Assembly (NCBI GenBank): GCA_036897485.1
Contig: JAYMTF010001667.1
Location: 1-21,965 of the forward strand
Source of the DNA: Pelargonium nanum
Taxonomy: Eukaryota > Streptophyta > Magnoliopsida > Geraniales > Geraniaceae
Reading direction: 5' to 3'
DNA: 21,965 nt
Position numbers and translations under genes: made by a program. Under the pieces are notes generated by a model. The model saw nothing but the letters and a program-made list of their open reading frames with translations. It searched no databases and was not told the origin of the DNA. Numbering within the stretch: the stretch's first letter is position 1; every line of letters begins with the position of its first letter. Positions 11,218 to 21,610 of the stretch are shown here, piece after piece.

Positions 11218-11226
11218 TAAAAAATT
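11218..11226. repeat. Right target-site duplication of the foldback MITE
   Basis: TAAAAAATT, paired with TAAAATATT at 10832-10840 with one mismatch. Confidence 0.7.
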
Positions 11227-11786
11227 CAAGGACCAACACTAAATAAGAAGCTTATGCGTAAACTGAAGAAAATACAATGTTGCAATCCTCCTGGCAAAAT
11301 TGACCAATTCACTTTAGACTTTAGAGCATGGAACAAAACCCTCGGGGTTGCACCAAAAAACCTGATAAACTGGACTGGGAAATTTCTCTATTCATTCCCT
11401 CTGATATTTCATATCTAGAACTAAATACAAGGCTCATAGAAATATGTCAAAGGTTCCACAGCATACCAACTGTGTCCAAATTACATTGTTCAAGTTCAAA
11501 TACATGTAGAAAAAAAGGAACAAATCAACCACATACATGTACCCCTGCTGCATCCAATCAACATCAACTCTTGCCTCAACACACCATCTACTTTGCTCCT
11601 AACACTGATTCACACAACCACACCACCATCAGTATTCAGTTGAGGATACACAATAAGCAACTTTAACCAAAATTGCCACCAAAACTGGAAATACCTGAGA
11701 TGTATGACAGACATCATGCCACTAAAGAGGTCCATGATGAACGATTCCAAAACTAAAAATGGTCCTAAAATTAACATTATTCTCCA
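11227..11786 (-). other. Probable 3' UTR and end of the MOS1 transcript
   Basis: This stretch follows the MOS1 stop codon. Read on the minus strand it is T/G-rich with several TGTA words, as in plant 3' UTRs, but I cannot fix the cleavage site. A 112-codon open frame on the + strand (11328-11666) is a His/Thr/Asn-rich by-product of this composition and resembles nothing known. Confidence 0.5.
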
Positions 11787-14700
11787 CTAATCATAACCAG
11801 CATCAACTCCAACACTGTCAGTTTGCCGTCCATAAAAATTCCCCCCACCACGCCTCGGGTGGCCTTGGCCCCTATCCCTGAATCTGCCACCCATATTATG
11901 GGAACGGTCATGTGGTCCTTCATTGCTTGATTTGCTATTGTTATTGTATGGTCCAACCGGCTGGTACTCATAATGAGCATTCTGCCTCTGTCTTTCCCTG
12001 TTTGAATGTTGATTGTGCTGCCTGTTATCCTGCCCAGCTGAGCTCCAATCTCCATGAGAATCTTGCCCTCTACCCAAGCGACTGTTTTGGTTTCCATTCT
12101 TCCGATAACCAGAATGGGAGCGATGCTCATGTCGAATATCTACACTACCAGAAGCTGGTTCAACAAAACCCTGGTTCGGAGAGTGGGGACGTCCTCTTAG
12201 TGATGCCGTCTTTTTTTCTCTCTTAGCCTCTTGATGCCCTACATTTAGTCCTTCGTCCACATCACTTTTCATGGAGGCATATTGGTCATGGTGAGGCTGG
12301 ACAACAATTTTACCAGTATCCATATGTTGTGAAGGAAGTGGCATCCCGCGCTGAGTAGAAGACTCTTTTTTCTTTCCCGTGGAAACTTCAACATTAAAAC
12401 TTTGACCACCATCTGGCTGGCTACCCTGTTGATTAGTAGTACCAGAAGATGATTGAGACTTGGGTTGCCAATGGGTAATTGGGCGTTCCCCAGCCACACG
12501 ACTTTCTTTTGAAATCGAGTCTGTTTGGCTCATCACAGGGGCCGCTTTAGATTGAGCACAAATTTTGTCGGTGTCCCCACTATTCATTTTCTTGTGATCA
12601 ATGTCATGACTGTTCCCCGTGTTTTTGTGTCCCCTATATGGTTGGCGCTTTACTCTTCCTGTTACTCCCTGATCTTTTACACCATGAACTGAATCGGAAT
12701 TGTCCGGAATGCTCAAAATGTCAGGAGCATTCTCTTCACTGGAGATCTTTAGTTGCTCTTTCCCAATTAAGCCCATACCTGCCTTCTTTGGTTGTTGATG
12801 CTCAACTGATTTTTGAACATTCCTATTTGAGTTTGATGTATGACAAAGACCATCTTGTAATCCTTGGGTGCTGGCTGATTCAGATGCACCTCGCTGGCGC
12901 CATGATCCATGCGCTTTTCCCTGCTGCTTATTTGGCCTACCATCTGCATTCCTAGACTCCATGGCAAACCCTACTTTACCAGTATCAGAATTAGCAGGTT
13001 GCCTACAAACAGTGCTTTGAGAACCAGAATCTACACTATCAACAGCCTCATTTGATGCATCCTGACTGAATGAAGATCCAACCGGTTGTTGAATGCTTCC
13101 TAGTTGCGCCAATTCTTTGGCTACAGGTTTTGGGATATATATTTCAATCTCTGCCCTCTTACTTTTTGGATTGTTATTCTGCACTGAGTCGCTCTTCAGG
13201 GAAGTAACAGCCTCAACTTTGTTACTAGCTTCATCAGCAACCTCTGCTCTGTTATGTGACCGGACAGGTGCCCAAACAACAGCATCGCCACTATGGAACT
13301 TCTCCGCATTTCTATTATTCAGGGGGTTTCTCTGCATCCTGCGTGAATGCTGAGACTTCGATAGATTATTCACTCTAACATGAGAATCTTCATGTGGTAA
13401 AAATGACTGCTGATCGGTTGATTGATTTGCATCTTCAGAAGACATTACTGACTGAAGCGAGCTAGGTGGCAACTCAGACTCTGAGGCCTTTGGTTTACCA
13501 TTTTCATCAGAAATGTTTGAAGGATTTGTTTCTTTTAGTGCTGATGATGGCAAAGAGGCTACAGATGAAACTGTCTCCACTTTGTGTTTGTTCTTTGCAC
13601 CTCTGTTTTTTCTCTTCTGATGCACCGTTGACTCCACATTGATATTTGGGTTAACAGGCGGTTCGAAGTTCGAGCCAATTCCATCGGTGGCAACCTCAGC
13701 AGATACAATAGTCTTATTTGGCACATCACGATGCCCTTTTAAAGCTTCAGGTACACTGATAGAGGATGACTTTTCTGTAACAGTCTTTTCAAGAGATATG
13801 TTCTGCTTTTGTTTAGAGTCCAAACGTTTCTGCTTAGACACACCACCATCATGAGCCTGAGAAGCATTTTTACGAGCATCAGCACTATGAGCATCATGTT
13901 GTGGAAGTGCAGAGAGGTTCTGCACAATGACAGGTTGCTTGGGGGCACACTCCGGCATCTCGAGAACTGGTTCACTTGAAGAAAGTGTTAATATCTCAAC
14001 ACTACCTGTGCTGGTCTCACTTATTTGAGCAGGGAAATTCGGGTGGGAAGTCAAACTCAGTCCTTCAAGTTTGCCAGTAGCTGTCATTGACTCAGCAACC
14101 ACTTGAGGTTCTTCTTTGCCATTCTGGTTAGGACCACTCTTGTGACCCAAACCTTCCACTGTTTGTGTACGCCTGTTCAACTCTTCCAATTTAGCACGAG
14201 CATTAGCCTTCTGCCTACTTATTCGTTCTTCCTCTTCTTTCTGTCGTTGCTTAAGACGTTGTTGGGCTAGCTCTTTCATCTTAGCACGCTGATGAACAAA
14301 TTCAAAAGAATAATATGTAAAACTTCAAACACGCACGCGCAGACATAATAACAATTCTGCAAAGAAAAGAATTGCGCATTGCTTGTACCTGGGGATCGTT
14401 TGGATCAAACATGGGCACTCCAGCTTCCTTCTCATCCTTCATTTGATGATATGCCTCAGAGTTCTCAAAAGCCTCCGTAGATGTATGATGGCCTTGCACA
14501 CTGACAACTGAAGAAGTTCCGCTCTGTGCAGCTGAAATCAAGTTAGGAGAGGCTAAAACTGGGGATCTCTTCCGCCACCCATCACCTTCTTGGGTATTGC
14601 TTCTTCCTTTACCGCGATGATCAGCTCTACCTTGCATGCCATGAGATCTCCTACGGATCTGAATATCAGTATTCCCCAAATTTCGGAAATAACAAGAACA

Positions 14701-17700
14701 ATAAATTGAAGATTTGAAACAAACCTGGAGATGGCTACTCCACCAGCATTAACAGATTCGAGATGCCGATCCCCAGTAGATAAAACCCCCTCATGGGATG
14801 GAGGAGTGGACACTCGACTGGAATGACTTTTGTCATGACATACTGAACCACTACCAACTTCATTAGCAGAATGGTTAACTTTAACGACTTGAATTTTATT
14901 GCCACGCCCATCTCTATTGGAAACAGATGAAACATCATGCCGTGCATCCCGGGCTTTTGCATTTAAACCTTCTATTTTCTGAATCAGGCTAGAATCTTTT
15001 GGGGCAGCTAGGTTTGTCTGTTGAGATTCGGGAAAAGAGGGCACCACATGTTCCGATTTCTTAACTGAAATGTCATCAACTGCCTTCCTATTCCCCGTAC
15101 TCTCAGGCGAGTTTACTTTGTTACGCACAGAAGAACGGCCTCCTCTACGGTCAGACGTCTGATAAGAAGATTCTTCACCACCCGCTGTTCTTCTTGGATT
15201 CATCCCTTCATCCTTGTGATCTGCTCCCCATTCATTCTTTAGCAATTTTCTTGGTTGGTCACTCTTTTCCTTAGAAGTTGCATTGGTTGCGGGATTACCC
15301 TCCCACTTCTGATCATCTCTTTCATCCAAACCATTGTGCTGCTTTAGAAGAACTTTATACGGTCCTCGTGTATCATGAGGATGACCAGAATCTTCATGTT
15401 CAGGAAGTGCTTTGCCGCTAGGACCATATCCACCAGATCTGGAATGGGAATTACCAGGATCTGGACCATTTGGACCAGAGTACCTATTATAGACAGCAGG
15501 ACCAGCTGCCATTCCCATAAATGGAATATCTCGTTCATTGGAATTGCAGTAGCCCATGGGAGGACCATAATACCCATCATAGGCCACTGGACCAGGGTAA
15601 AAACCAGGCCTTATTGGCATACCTGGACGGATGTAAGCATCAGGCATATGGGGTCTATACATGTCTCCATTCTTCGGATGGTGTCCTCTTGGTCCAGAAC
15701 CTGGTGGGGGAACTGACTGTGGGTTTGGAAGGGAAGCACCAGGCATCTGAGGATGAAAATAGGGAAATGGCTCCATAGGAAAGCCGCAGGGAGGAACTGG
15801 ATTTCCAAATGGAGGAGCTCCTGGAGGTCCTCTATACCAAACACCACCTGGTGGTGGTGGATTATTAACTGGGGGGCCTCGCCATGCCTCGTAATGCTGA
15901 GGGCGAATATTAGAATTTGGGTATGGATGGGGATCACCATGCCACTTCTCCACATTGGGCCTTACTGCTTCTTCTCCATATGCAGGATTCTCCCTTCTCC
16001 AAGAATTTGCAGTGCTGTTTTTCACATTTGAATCTACAGAAGAATCGCCTGAAATAAGAAAAAATACATTTACCACTCGCATCAATGAAAAACAATTGCA
16101 GAATCCTGCTAAAACAACACCGTTGAATGCACATACACGAACCATCTATAAAAGTGGCATTCCTCTCTTTTGCAGGTGCAACTCTACCAGAAGATGAACC
16201 AGGACGGTCATGGGACTCATGGTCTGTCATTAAACAGTCAATAAAGAATTGTTTTTAGAAAAAGTTGATAAGCCATAGAGAACCCTCATAATATGTCCTA
16301 ATGCATTTGAAAGTCCACACATTCTTCACAAACAAAAAAAGGCACACAAAACAAATAGAATAGAATAAAACACAACGTAAGCTATAGGAAAAAGACTGCT
16401 ATTATAGAATTTACAATATTTTTCAAAAGCTCTAAAACATAAACAAATATATAAATACATGTGACATCCAACAGAAGATGATGCTACTATAAACAATATT
16501 AATAATAATAAAATGCTGTTTCTAGCAAATTATTCAATGCTCCTTATTGTCTTATCCACATAACAGAAAACCAGAAGTCGATAAGAAAAACAGAAACCGG
16601 ACAAAAGTACAAATATTTCAGTAGGGGCAAAGGTATACATGATGCTGCACATATTAAAGAGGCAAAACTATAGACTGAGAATTGAAGACAAAAAGCAAGA
16701 AAAGGTCTTCTTAACACCAGAAATAAGAAAAAGATACAGCTAATTTTTACAAGTATTGCCCAAATCACAGTAATTTTCAGCTCCAAAGCAGATTTACAGC
16801 AATTTAGGTAAAAGCACATATAAAAGCATGGAACCTTGGGAATCGATGTTCTTTTCAGAATTGTCTTTTTCTGAACCAAGTGTGGGGAAATCTCCAGTAG
16901 CCAGAGAAAATCCATCTTTGGAAGATGTCACTCCCTGCGCACATAACGTTGAATAACAAAAACAAGACGTGAGACTAAGAAACAGCAAAGAAAAACTAAG
17001 AAAAAGATCCAAGCAGGTTATAAAGGCACAATATAGCTTGGACCAAGTTGAAATTGCCTAGCCTAACCTAACACAGCAGTTGTTGGGAGAGCAATCACAC
17101 ATGAAATGCATCCATAATATTGGATATTGCCTTGAAAAAGTAACAAGGAACTTCAGCAGAAAACAGACAAGGTACATGACTAGAGATGTGTTAGTGATAC
17201 AAACTTGAGTAAATAATAATCACAGTTTCACTAAGTTCAACCAGTCAAAAGAAACTAAAATTGCAATATTTTTACGCATGATAAAATAAAACTATAAAAG
17301 GTACAGCACATCATTAAGTAAAGATAAAAATAAGTAACCATCTTTGTTTTATTTTATCTTATTTCTTTGAGAAATTATAATATTGTTAGGCAATACGTAC
17401 AGACGCACGTACCAATTTTTCTGCCGTCCCGGCGGCACCCCATGCCCCTGAATTTTCGGGCACAGATTCAGCAAACCGGGATAAGTGTGAACTACCAGGT
17501 CTTGTTTCTGCACTGCGAGGACGCAGAGATGTCAGTGTTGTTTGATTTGATGTTACTAACCCAGAAGCTGATGATGGCCTAGAATTCTGTCCCCAGGCAT
17601 TATTGGTAGGTTCATATGCTCGATCGCTACCCGCAGTTGATGGCCGAGTGCCGCTTCCACCAGATGAAGGACGACCACTAAGACGGCTTGGTGAACCACC

Positions 17701-18387
17701 ACCACCATCAGTATTTGGAGACAGAGTAGATGAACCCCATGGGTTTGATGCATTAGATGATGATTTGCTGCCCCAACTCAGGGTACCCCTAACATGTGTC
17801 AAAAGTAATTTTGAAGATCAATTCAAGAAACATATAAGCCATGAAAATTAAATGATAAATCAATAGCAAAATAAAAAGTTCACATTAGTACAATAAAAAC
17901 AGGAATACAGTGTAAAGAGAAGATGGACATCTTACTTGGGAACAATTTCCACATTTGGATCCAGACCATGGTTTTCTAACCTTGAAACAGCAGAGACAAG
18001 ACATGAAATCTCAGAAGAAAAACAAGCACCTAAGTAAAGTTGACCTAGAACTTATGCAGCAGAAAAGCAAATACCTTTGGCTAGGTAAATTAATAGGTTT
18101 TGGAACAACAACTTTCCCTATAACAGTCATGCCACCTCTCCTGCCAGAAGAAGCCCATCTACACACAAAAAAAAGTATACACCTTAGTTAACTTCATAAA
18201 CTTCTGTTGCATTCTTATTTCTGAAGAAAAAAAAAGGTGTGCTAACTAGCAAAATTATCAACACAAAACACGTGTCACACAAATAAAAAATCATATGCAG
18301 GAAGGCAAACTACTCAAATACTGTCCGACAACACAGAAGCTATATATACAATGGAAAGGACTTAATTAAGTTATCAACATGTGTGTG

Positions 18388-18439
<52 letters not shown>

Positions 18440-18969
18440 TATGCAAAAACACTTTTAGGAACGGTACAACAAGAAAACATTACATTTTTTTGATAAAAGA
18501 AGACATATTAACATTGTCATAGGTAAGTACATGAATGAGGCAAGATGTCTCACAAGGAAACGCACAGAGATGATTACATCAACAAAATTGTGAGGTCATA
18601 TTTAACTAAACCATAAAATTGCTCAGAAAAACACTCAAGTTCCAATGGTTTTCTCCCAGCATATCATCAAATATTAATGTCTACTCTGGCATTTAAAATA
18701 GTCTATGCTGGCTGCAGTATTTGATGTTTAATCTCTCAACAGCCTATGCTAATCCCACCTAAGTGCAAAACAATGACTAATGTAGCAAAAAGGGAAAACT
18801 GGAAAAGATATAATAAAGAATTTCATAACTATAGTAGAGTTCTTACTTCAAATTGTCAATTTGTCATGACACTAAACCCTGGCTACATAAAATTAAAGAT
18901 AGTATGTAGACTTAAATGGGGGAATATGGTACTGTACCTTCGCTCTCCTGTCAGCATACTTGATGTCAT
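11787..18969 (-). CDS. MOS1: MOS1 (MODIFIER OF SNC1 1) orthologue, BAT2-domain protein; 9 coding exons
   Basis: Coding exons on the minus strand: 18969-18938, 18158-18075, 17980-17936, 17788-17413, 16934-16835, 16223-16143, 16048-14725, 14650-14389, 14288-11787. Spliced length is 4806 nt, giving 1601 residues; all joins are GT-AG and keep frame. The start is the first ATG after an in-frame TGA six bases upstream. Residues ~22-62 carry the BAT2 N-terminal signature: GKVVVPKPINLPSQRLEN, then LDPNVEIVPKGTLSWGSKSS. Ser/Gly-rich sequence follows (60-170), then DGFSLATGDFPTLGSEKD (~186-203), a Pro/Gly/Tyr-rich segment (~290-430), SLIQKIEGLNAKARD (~600), a charged helical or coiled-coil stretch (~769-810, rich in Arg/Gln/Glu/Lys), and a C-terminal Gly/Arg/His-rich tail (GGRFRDRGQG). 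Most of the chain looks disordered. Arabidopsis MOS1 (about 1400 aa) is a nuclear factor needed for SNC1 immune-receptor gene expression and is also linked to flowering and cell-cycle control; those roles are transferred by homology. The orthologue call rests on order and spacing of these conserved blocks. Confidence 0.93.
18159..18937 (-). other. Intron 1 (between coding exons 1 and 2) of MOS1, carrying a long (GA)n tract
   Basis: The donor is AAG|GTACAG at 18938/18937 and the acceptor TGTGTAG ends at 18159. Apart from the dinucleotide tract and a preceding (GT)5 run it shows no recognised element. Confidence 0.8.
18394..18434. repeat. (GA)n microsatellite, ~41 bp, next to (GT)5
   Basis: An uninterrupted GA alternation occupies 18394-18434, with a short (GT)n run at 18381-18390. 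On the transcribed (minus) strand of MOS1 it is a (CT/UC)n tract inside intron 1. The tract is long and perfect enough to be length-polymorphic. Confidence 0.95.
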
Positions 18970-19617
18970 GATTCAATAGCAGTTTCAAGATCATTCACAC
19001 AATTTTAACTCAGCTGCGGTAACAAAGAAGACAATAACCATCAAATGTGACATATAACAATAGCTGAAAATAGATGTTGAGAAATTATATATAAGAAATA
19101 CATAATAATCCATGTGAAATTCAATTCTTATTCTTCTATTCGACAACAGATCTATTGAATTAGAGCAACTTAGATCAGCCATGAATATATCTATCCATCT
19201 CACTACCCTTTTTTATACATATAAACACATCAAACCCTTCAATCTCTAAATCGGTAATAGATCTAGACAAGAAGATTTTTTTTTTTAGCAAAAGATTAGA
19301 AGATAATTAGTAATACATATCACAGTTCATTCAACCCAAAAGCTTTGATAATTAACAAGATCCACTGTTATCTCATGAGTCTGATGAGTATCTATATTGG
19401 TCAAACAAACAAAATAAACTGTTCGGCAAACACATAAACTTTTGTAATTTGTGAATGAAAGGTTTACAGTCTCCACATATGCAAACACCAGTCAGGAGGA
19501 ACAATGATTTGTACATGGAGCATACAAGATTAGGATATAAAAAAATAGGACATATCTCAATCACTAAAAAAAGAGAGAGAGTTTTATAAGCACATTTAAA
19601 ATCTCTTGTCAAACCAT

Positions 19618-19634
19618 CCCCCCCCCCCCCCCCC
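19618..19634. repeat. Poly-C homopolymer, 17 C (17 G on the MOS1 RNA strand)
   Basis: Seventeen consecutive C residues on the + strand lie within the proposed MOS1 leader intron. On the transcribed RNA this would be a 17-G run. Homopolymers of this length are error-prone in sequencing and assembly, so the exact count is uncertain. Confidence 0.85.
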
Positions 19635-20866
19635 AACATAAATATGGCTCATATCAGCCATTTCTAGCATCTAAGCTACAGTAAAATTTCATTGTAGACA
19701 CAGAAATTTTCTCTCAACAGAAAGGGGGTTTATAATTTCTGTATGCTAGTTTCTCCAACATCTCCAATATAACTTTTTCAGTTACTTTTGTACACACTTT
19801 CGGTATGTTCTGCACTAATATGAAAAACTTCAAATTAGATGACCAATGCAGACACCACAGAAGTACATTACTTTAGTTTTCACAATAGTTTCTTGGGATG
19901 TGCTCTCCACTTCATCACCCTTAAGTATTGTATCCCTCCACAGACACAATATTGTAGCTTCCCCTGGTTAAGCACTATCACACAGATATAGTTACAAATA
20001 TCCCAACCATCTTAATCATTTTGCCTCTTACTAGCAATCATCCATCTCAGTCTTAGCACTCCAGCAACACCCATTTCATTATAATGCATTTTGCGTCTTT
20101 GATACTTTAAACCACATAAAGCATACTTCTTGCAGTTTCCATGTAGAACTTTTCAACCACAATAAAACCCAGTGTCAAAACAAAATAAATAATAAAAAAC
20201 TTACCTCACCCTTCCTACTCTAAATCTAAAGACAAACTCGTAAAGAATGAGATTTGGGCTGCATTCTTACTCAAACAGACAGAACCACCAAACCCTGCTA
20301 CTTACAGATTATTCTTCTGCTGGTTTTATTAAACTTAGATTCAGTAATGAACTACATCTCTAACAAAAGAAAAATAAAATGTATTCCCCAACTATATAAG
20401 CTAATCCACAGCCAGATTTGTATTTGATCACCTATAAAACACTCCTTCCACTATCAATCACATAACAAAACCTTAAGGAGCTTCCAAAATGAAGCCCAAT
20501 TGAAATAACAATCAAGCAGCAACAACAAAACGCTATTACAAGAATAGAATAACATAGCTTCACTCTCAACACAACAGCAACAAATTAAGCACACACCATT
20601 AACCATTCAACCAAGAGATCATTCACCACTCAGGTAGCCCAACAGAGACCTAATAACTCATTTACGCATAAATTCAAAGTGGTAAAAATTGCTCGACCTC
20701 TGTTTCTTTTTCCAGTTAATTAAATATCTTAGTTTGCCTCTCTTTTCCCCTTCAGATTCTCGGGAACCAAACGAGCACAAAACGATGAGAAAACAACACA
20801 GATGAGACGAAATTCGACAGGGGAATGACTTGCCTGGTAAATAGATAGGTCCAAACGTGTTCGACC

Positions 20867-20874
20867 AAACCCTA
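20867..20874 (-). promoter_or_regulatory. Telo-box (AAACCCTA) in the MOS1 leader
   Basis: AAACCCTA on the + strand, TAGGGTTT in the transcribed direction, sits in the first leader exon. Telo-boxes cluster near transcription starts of growth-related plant genes; the motif is short, so function is inferred. Confidence 0.45.
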
Positions 20875-21098
20875 GAGAGACAAAAATCAGGGAAAAGCTC
20901 GCGGCTTTACGGAGAAAACAGAATCGATAGAGGAATGGATCGAAACCAGGAGAGGTATTGATAGTGATTATAAAGAAGATGGATCTGCGTGCGCACGAAG
21001 CTATAGATTTTGCAGTGTTGTTTTGTTTTTCAGATCGAAGAAGGAAAATAGAAGAATAAGGAAAATAGAAGAAGAGAGAGCTAAAGAAGAACCAAGCG

Positions 21099-21165
21099 AG
21101 TTGGGCTGGGTCCTGGTGTGTATTAATACACGACCCTTCAAAAATATATGTATATATCATAATAA
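21099..21165 (-). promoter_or_regulatory. Candidate MOS1 core promoter: site II-like motif, 14-bp palindrome and TATA-like sequences
   Basis: TGGGCT (about 21102-21107, + strand) is a site II-type element. A perfect 14-bp palindrome, gtgtattaatacac, lies at 21118-21131 and contains a TATTAATA TATA-like core. A TATATACATATA-type stretch follows at about 21145-21160. Together with the ATG-free leader to the left, they place the MOS1 start of transcription near 21.09 kb. The precise start is not determined. Confidence 0.45.
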
Positions 21166-21284
21166 AATATATCACTCAAAATGTAAATAAAATATATAAT
21201 GAGAGTAAGATTAAATAAATTATTCAAATTTATGGAAGAAAATATACATGGTGTATAGTTACTAATTGTACATGTATTTATCAA

Positions 21285-21601
21285 GAGAAATACTAAATGT
21301 CCCAAACTTTGTACAATTTTTTTTGTACAAAATGATGTGGCAGTCTACGTGGCAAAAATGTATTTCATGTTTTTGTATAATAAAATTAAATTTAACGAGT
21401 AACAATCCGACATATATGATACCACCACCCTCCTATGAATTTTTTACTCGGAGCGCCCGATTTATAAAACGTATGGTACACGTGGCATATTGTGATTCAG
21501 CTAAGTCATCAAAGAAATATTTGATGTGTCATGCTTCATTTGTTTACACATCATTTTGTACAAATAATTTTGTACAACTTTTGAAACATATAGCATTGCT
21601 C
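21285..21601. mobile_element. Non-autonomous Mutator-like MITE upstream of MOS1
   Basis: The ends are inverted repeats of about 58 bp: the left arm from 21285 begins GAGAAATACTAAATGT and the reverse complement of the right end (21601) begins GAGCAATGCTATATGT; both continue with TTGTACAA...TTGTACAAAATGATGTG. It is flanked by ATTTATCAA (21276-21284) and ATTTATTAA (21602-21610), an 8/9 match that reads as a 9-bp target duplication. No transposase is encoded; the 114-codon + frame across it has no known motif. Inverted ends plus 9-bp duplication indicate Mutator-like origin. It sits roughly 150-200 bp upstream of the inferred MOS1 transcription start. Confidence 0.82.
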
Positions 21602-21610
21602 ATTTATTAA

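Larger units (their letters stand above)
18090..18994 (-). promoter_or_regulatory. Upstream ORF overlapping the MOS1 start codon (41 codons, spliced)
   Basis: An ATG at 18994-18992 lies 25 nt before the MOS1 start in a different frame. Its frame runs through coding exon 1 (to 18938), exactly fills the splice junction, and ends at a TAA at 18092-18090 in exon 2, giving 41 residues. The uORF start has T at -3 (weak), whereas the MOS1 start has A at -3, so leaky scanning could favour the main frame. It matters only if the mature leader includes 18994, as the acceptor at 19015-19014 implies. Confidence 0.5.
18970..21110 (-). other. MOS1 5' leader: ATG-free first exon, ~1.8-kb leader intron, and short leader segment before the start codon
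   Basis: Read on the minus strand, about 21110 to 20834 contains no ATG, is C/T-rich with repeated TTCTTCT words, and looks like a 5' UTR exon. It is followed by CCAG|GCAAGT at 20834/20833, a close match to the GC-type donor consensus. The best acceptor is TTACCGCAG ending at 19014, leaving a 44-nt leader segment (19013-18970) before the ATG. The interval between is AT-rich without exon-like sequence and carries a poly-C tract. A GT donor alternative (TCC|GTAAAG near 20910) is possible but weaker. Confidence 0.55.

Noticed and set aside
12638..12955. 105-codon + strand open frame inside MOS1
   Set aside because: It lies antisense to the large last MOS1 exon, has no recognisable motif, and is explained by the codon composition of the coding strand.
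15375..15716. 113-codon + strand open frame rich in Arg/Ile/Trp/His
   Set aside because: Antisense shadow of the Pro/Gly/Tyr-rich part of MOS1 exon 7.
14553..16145. 530-codon continuous frame that could be taken as a separate gene
   Set aside because: Its first ~34 codons are intron 6 sequence and its last ~50 are intron and a shifted frame of exon 8; the middle is MOS1 exon 7.
20729..21175. 148-codon minus-strand open frame at the MOS1 promoter and leader
   Set aside because: Hydrophobic Phe/Ser-rich translation of the C/T-rich leader; the apparent start is not an ATG within the leader, and the sequence resembles no protein.
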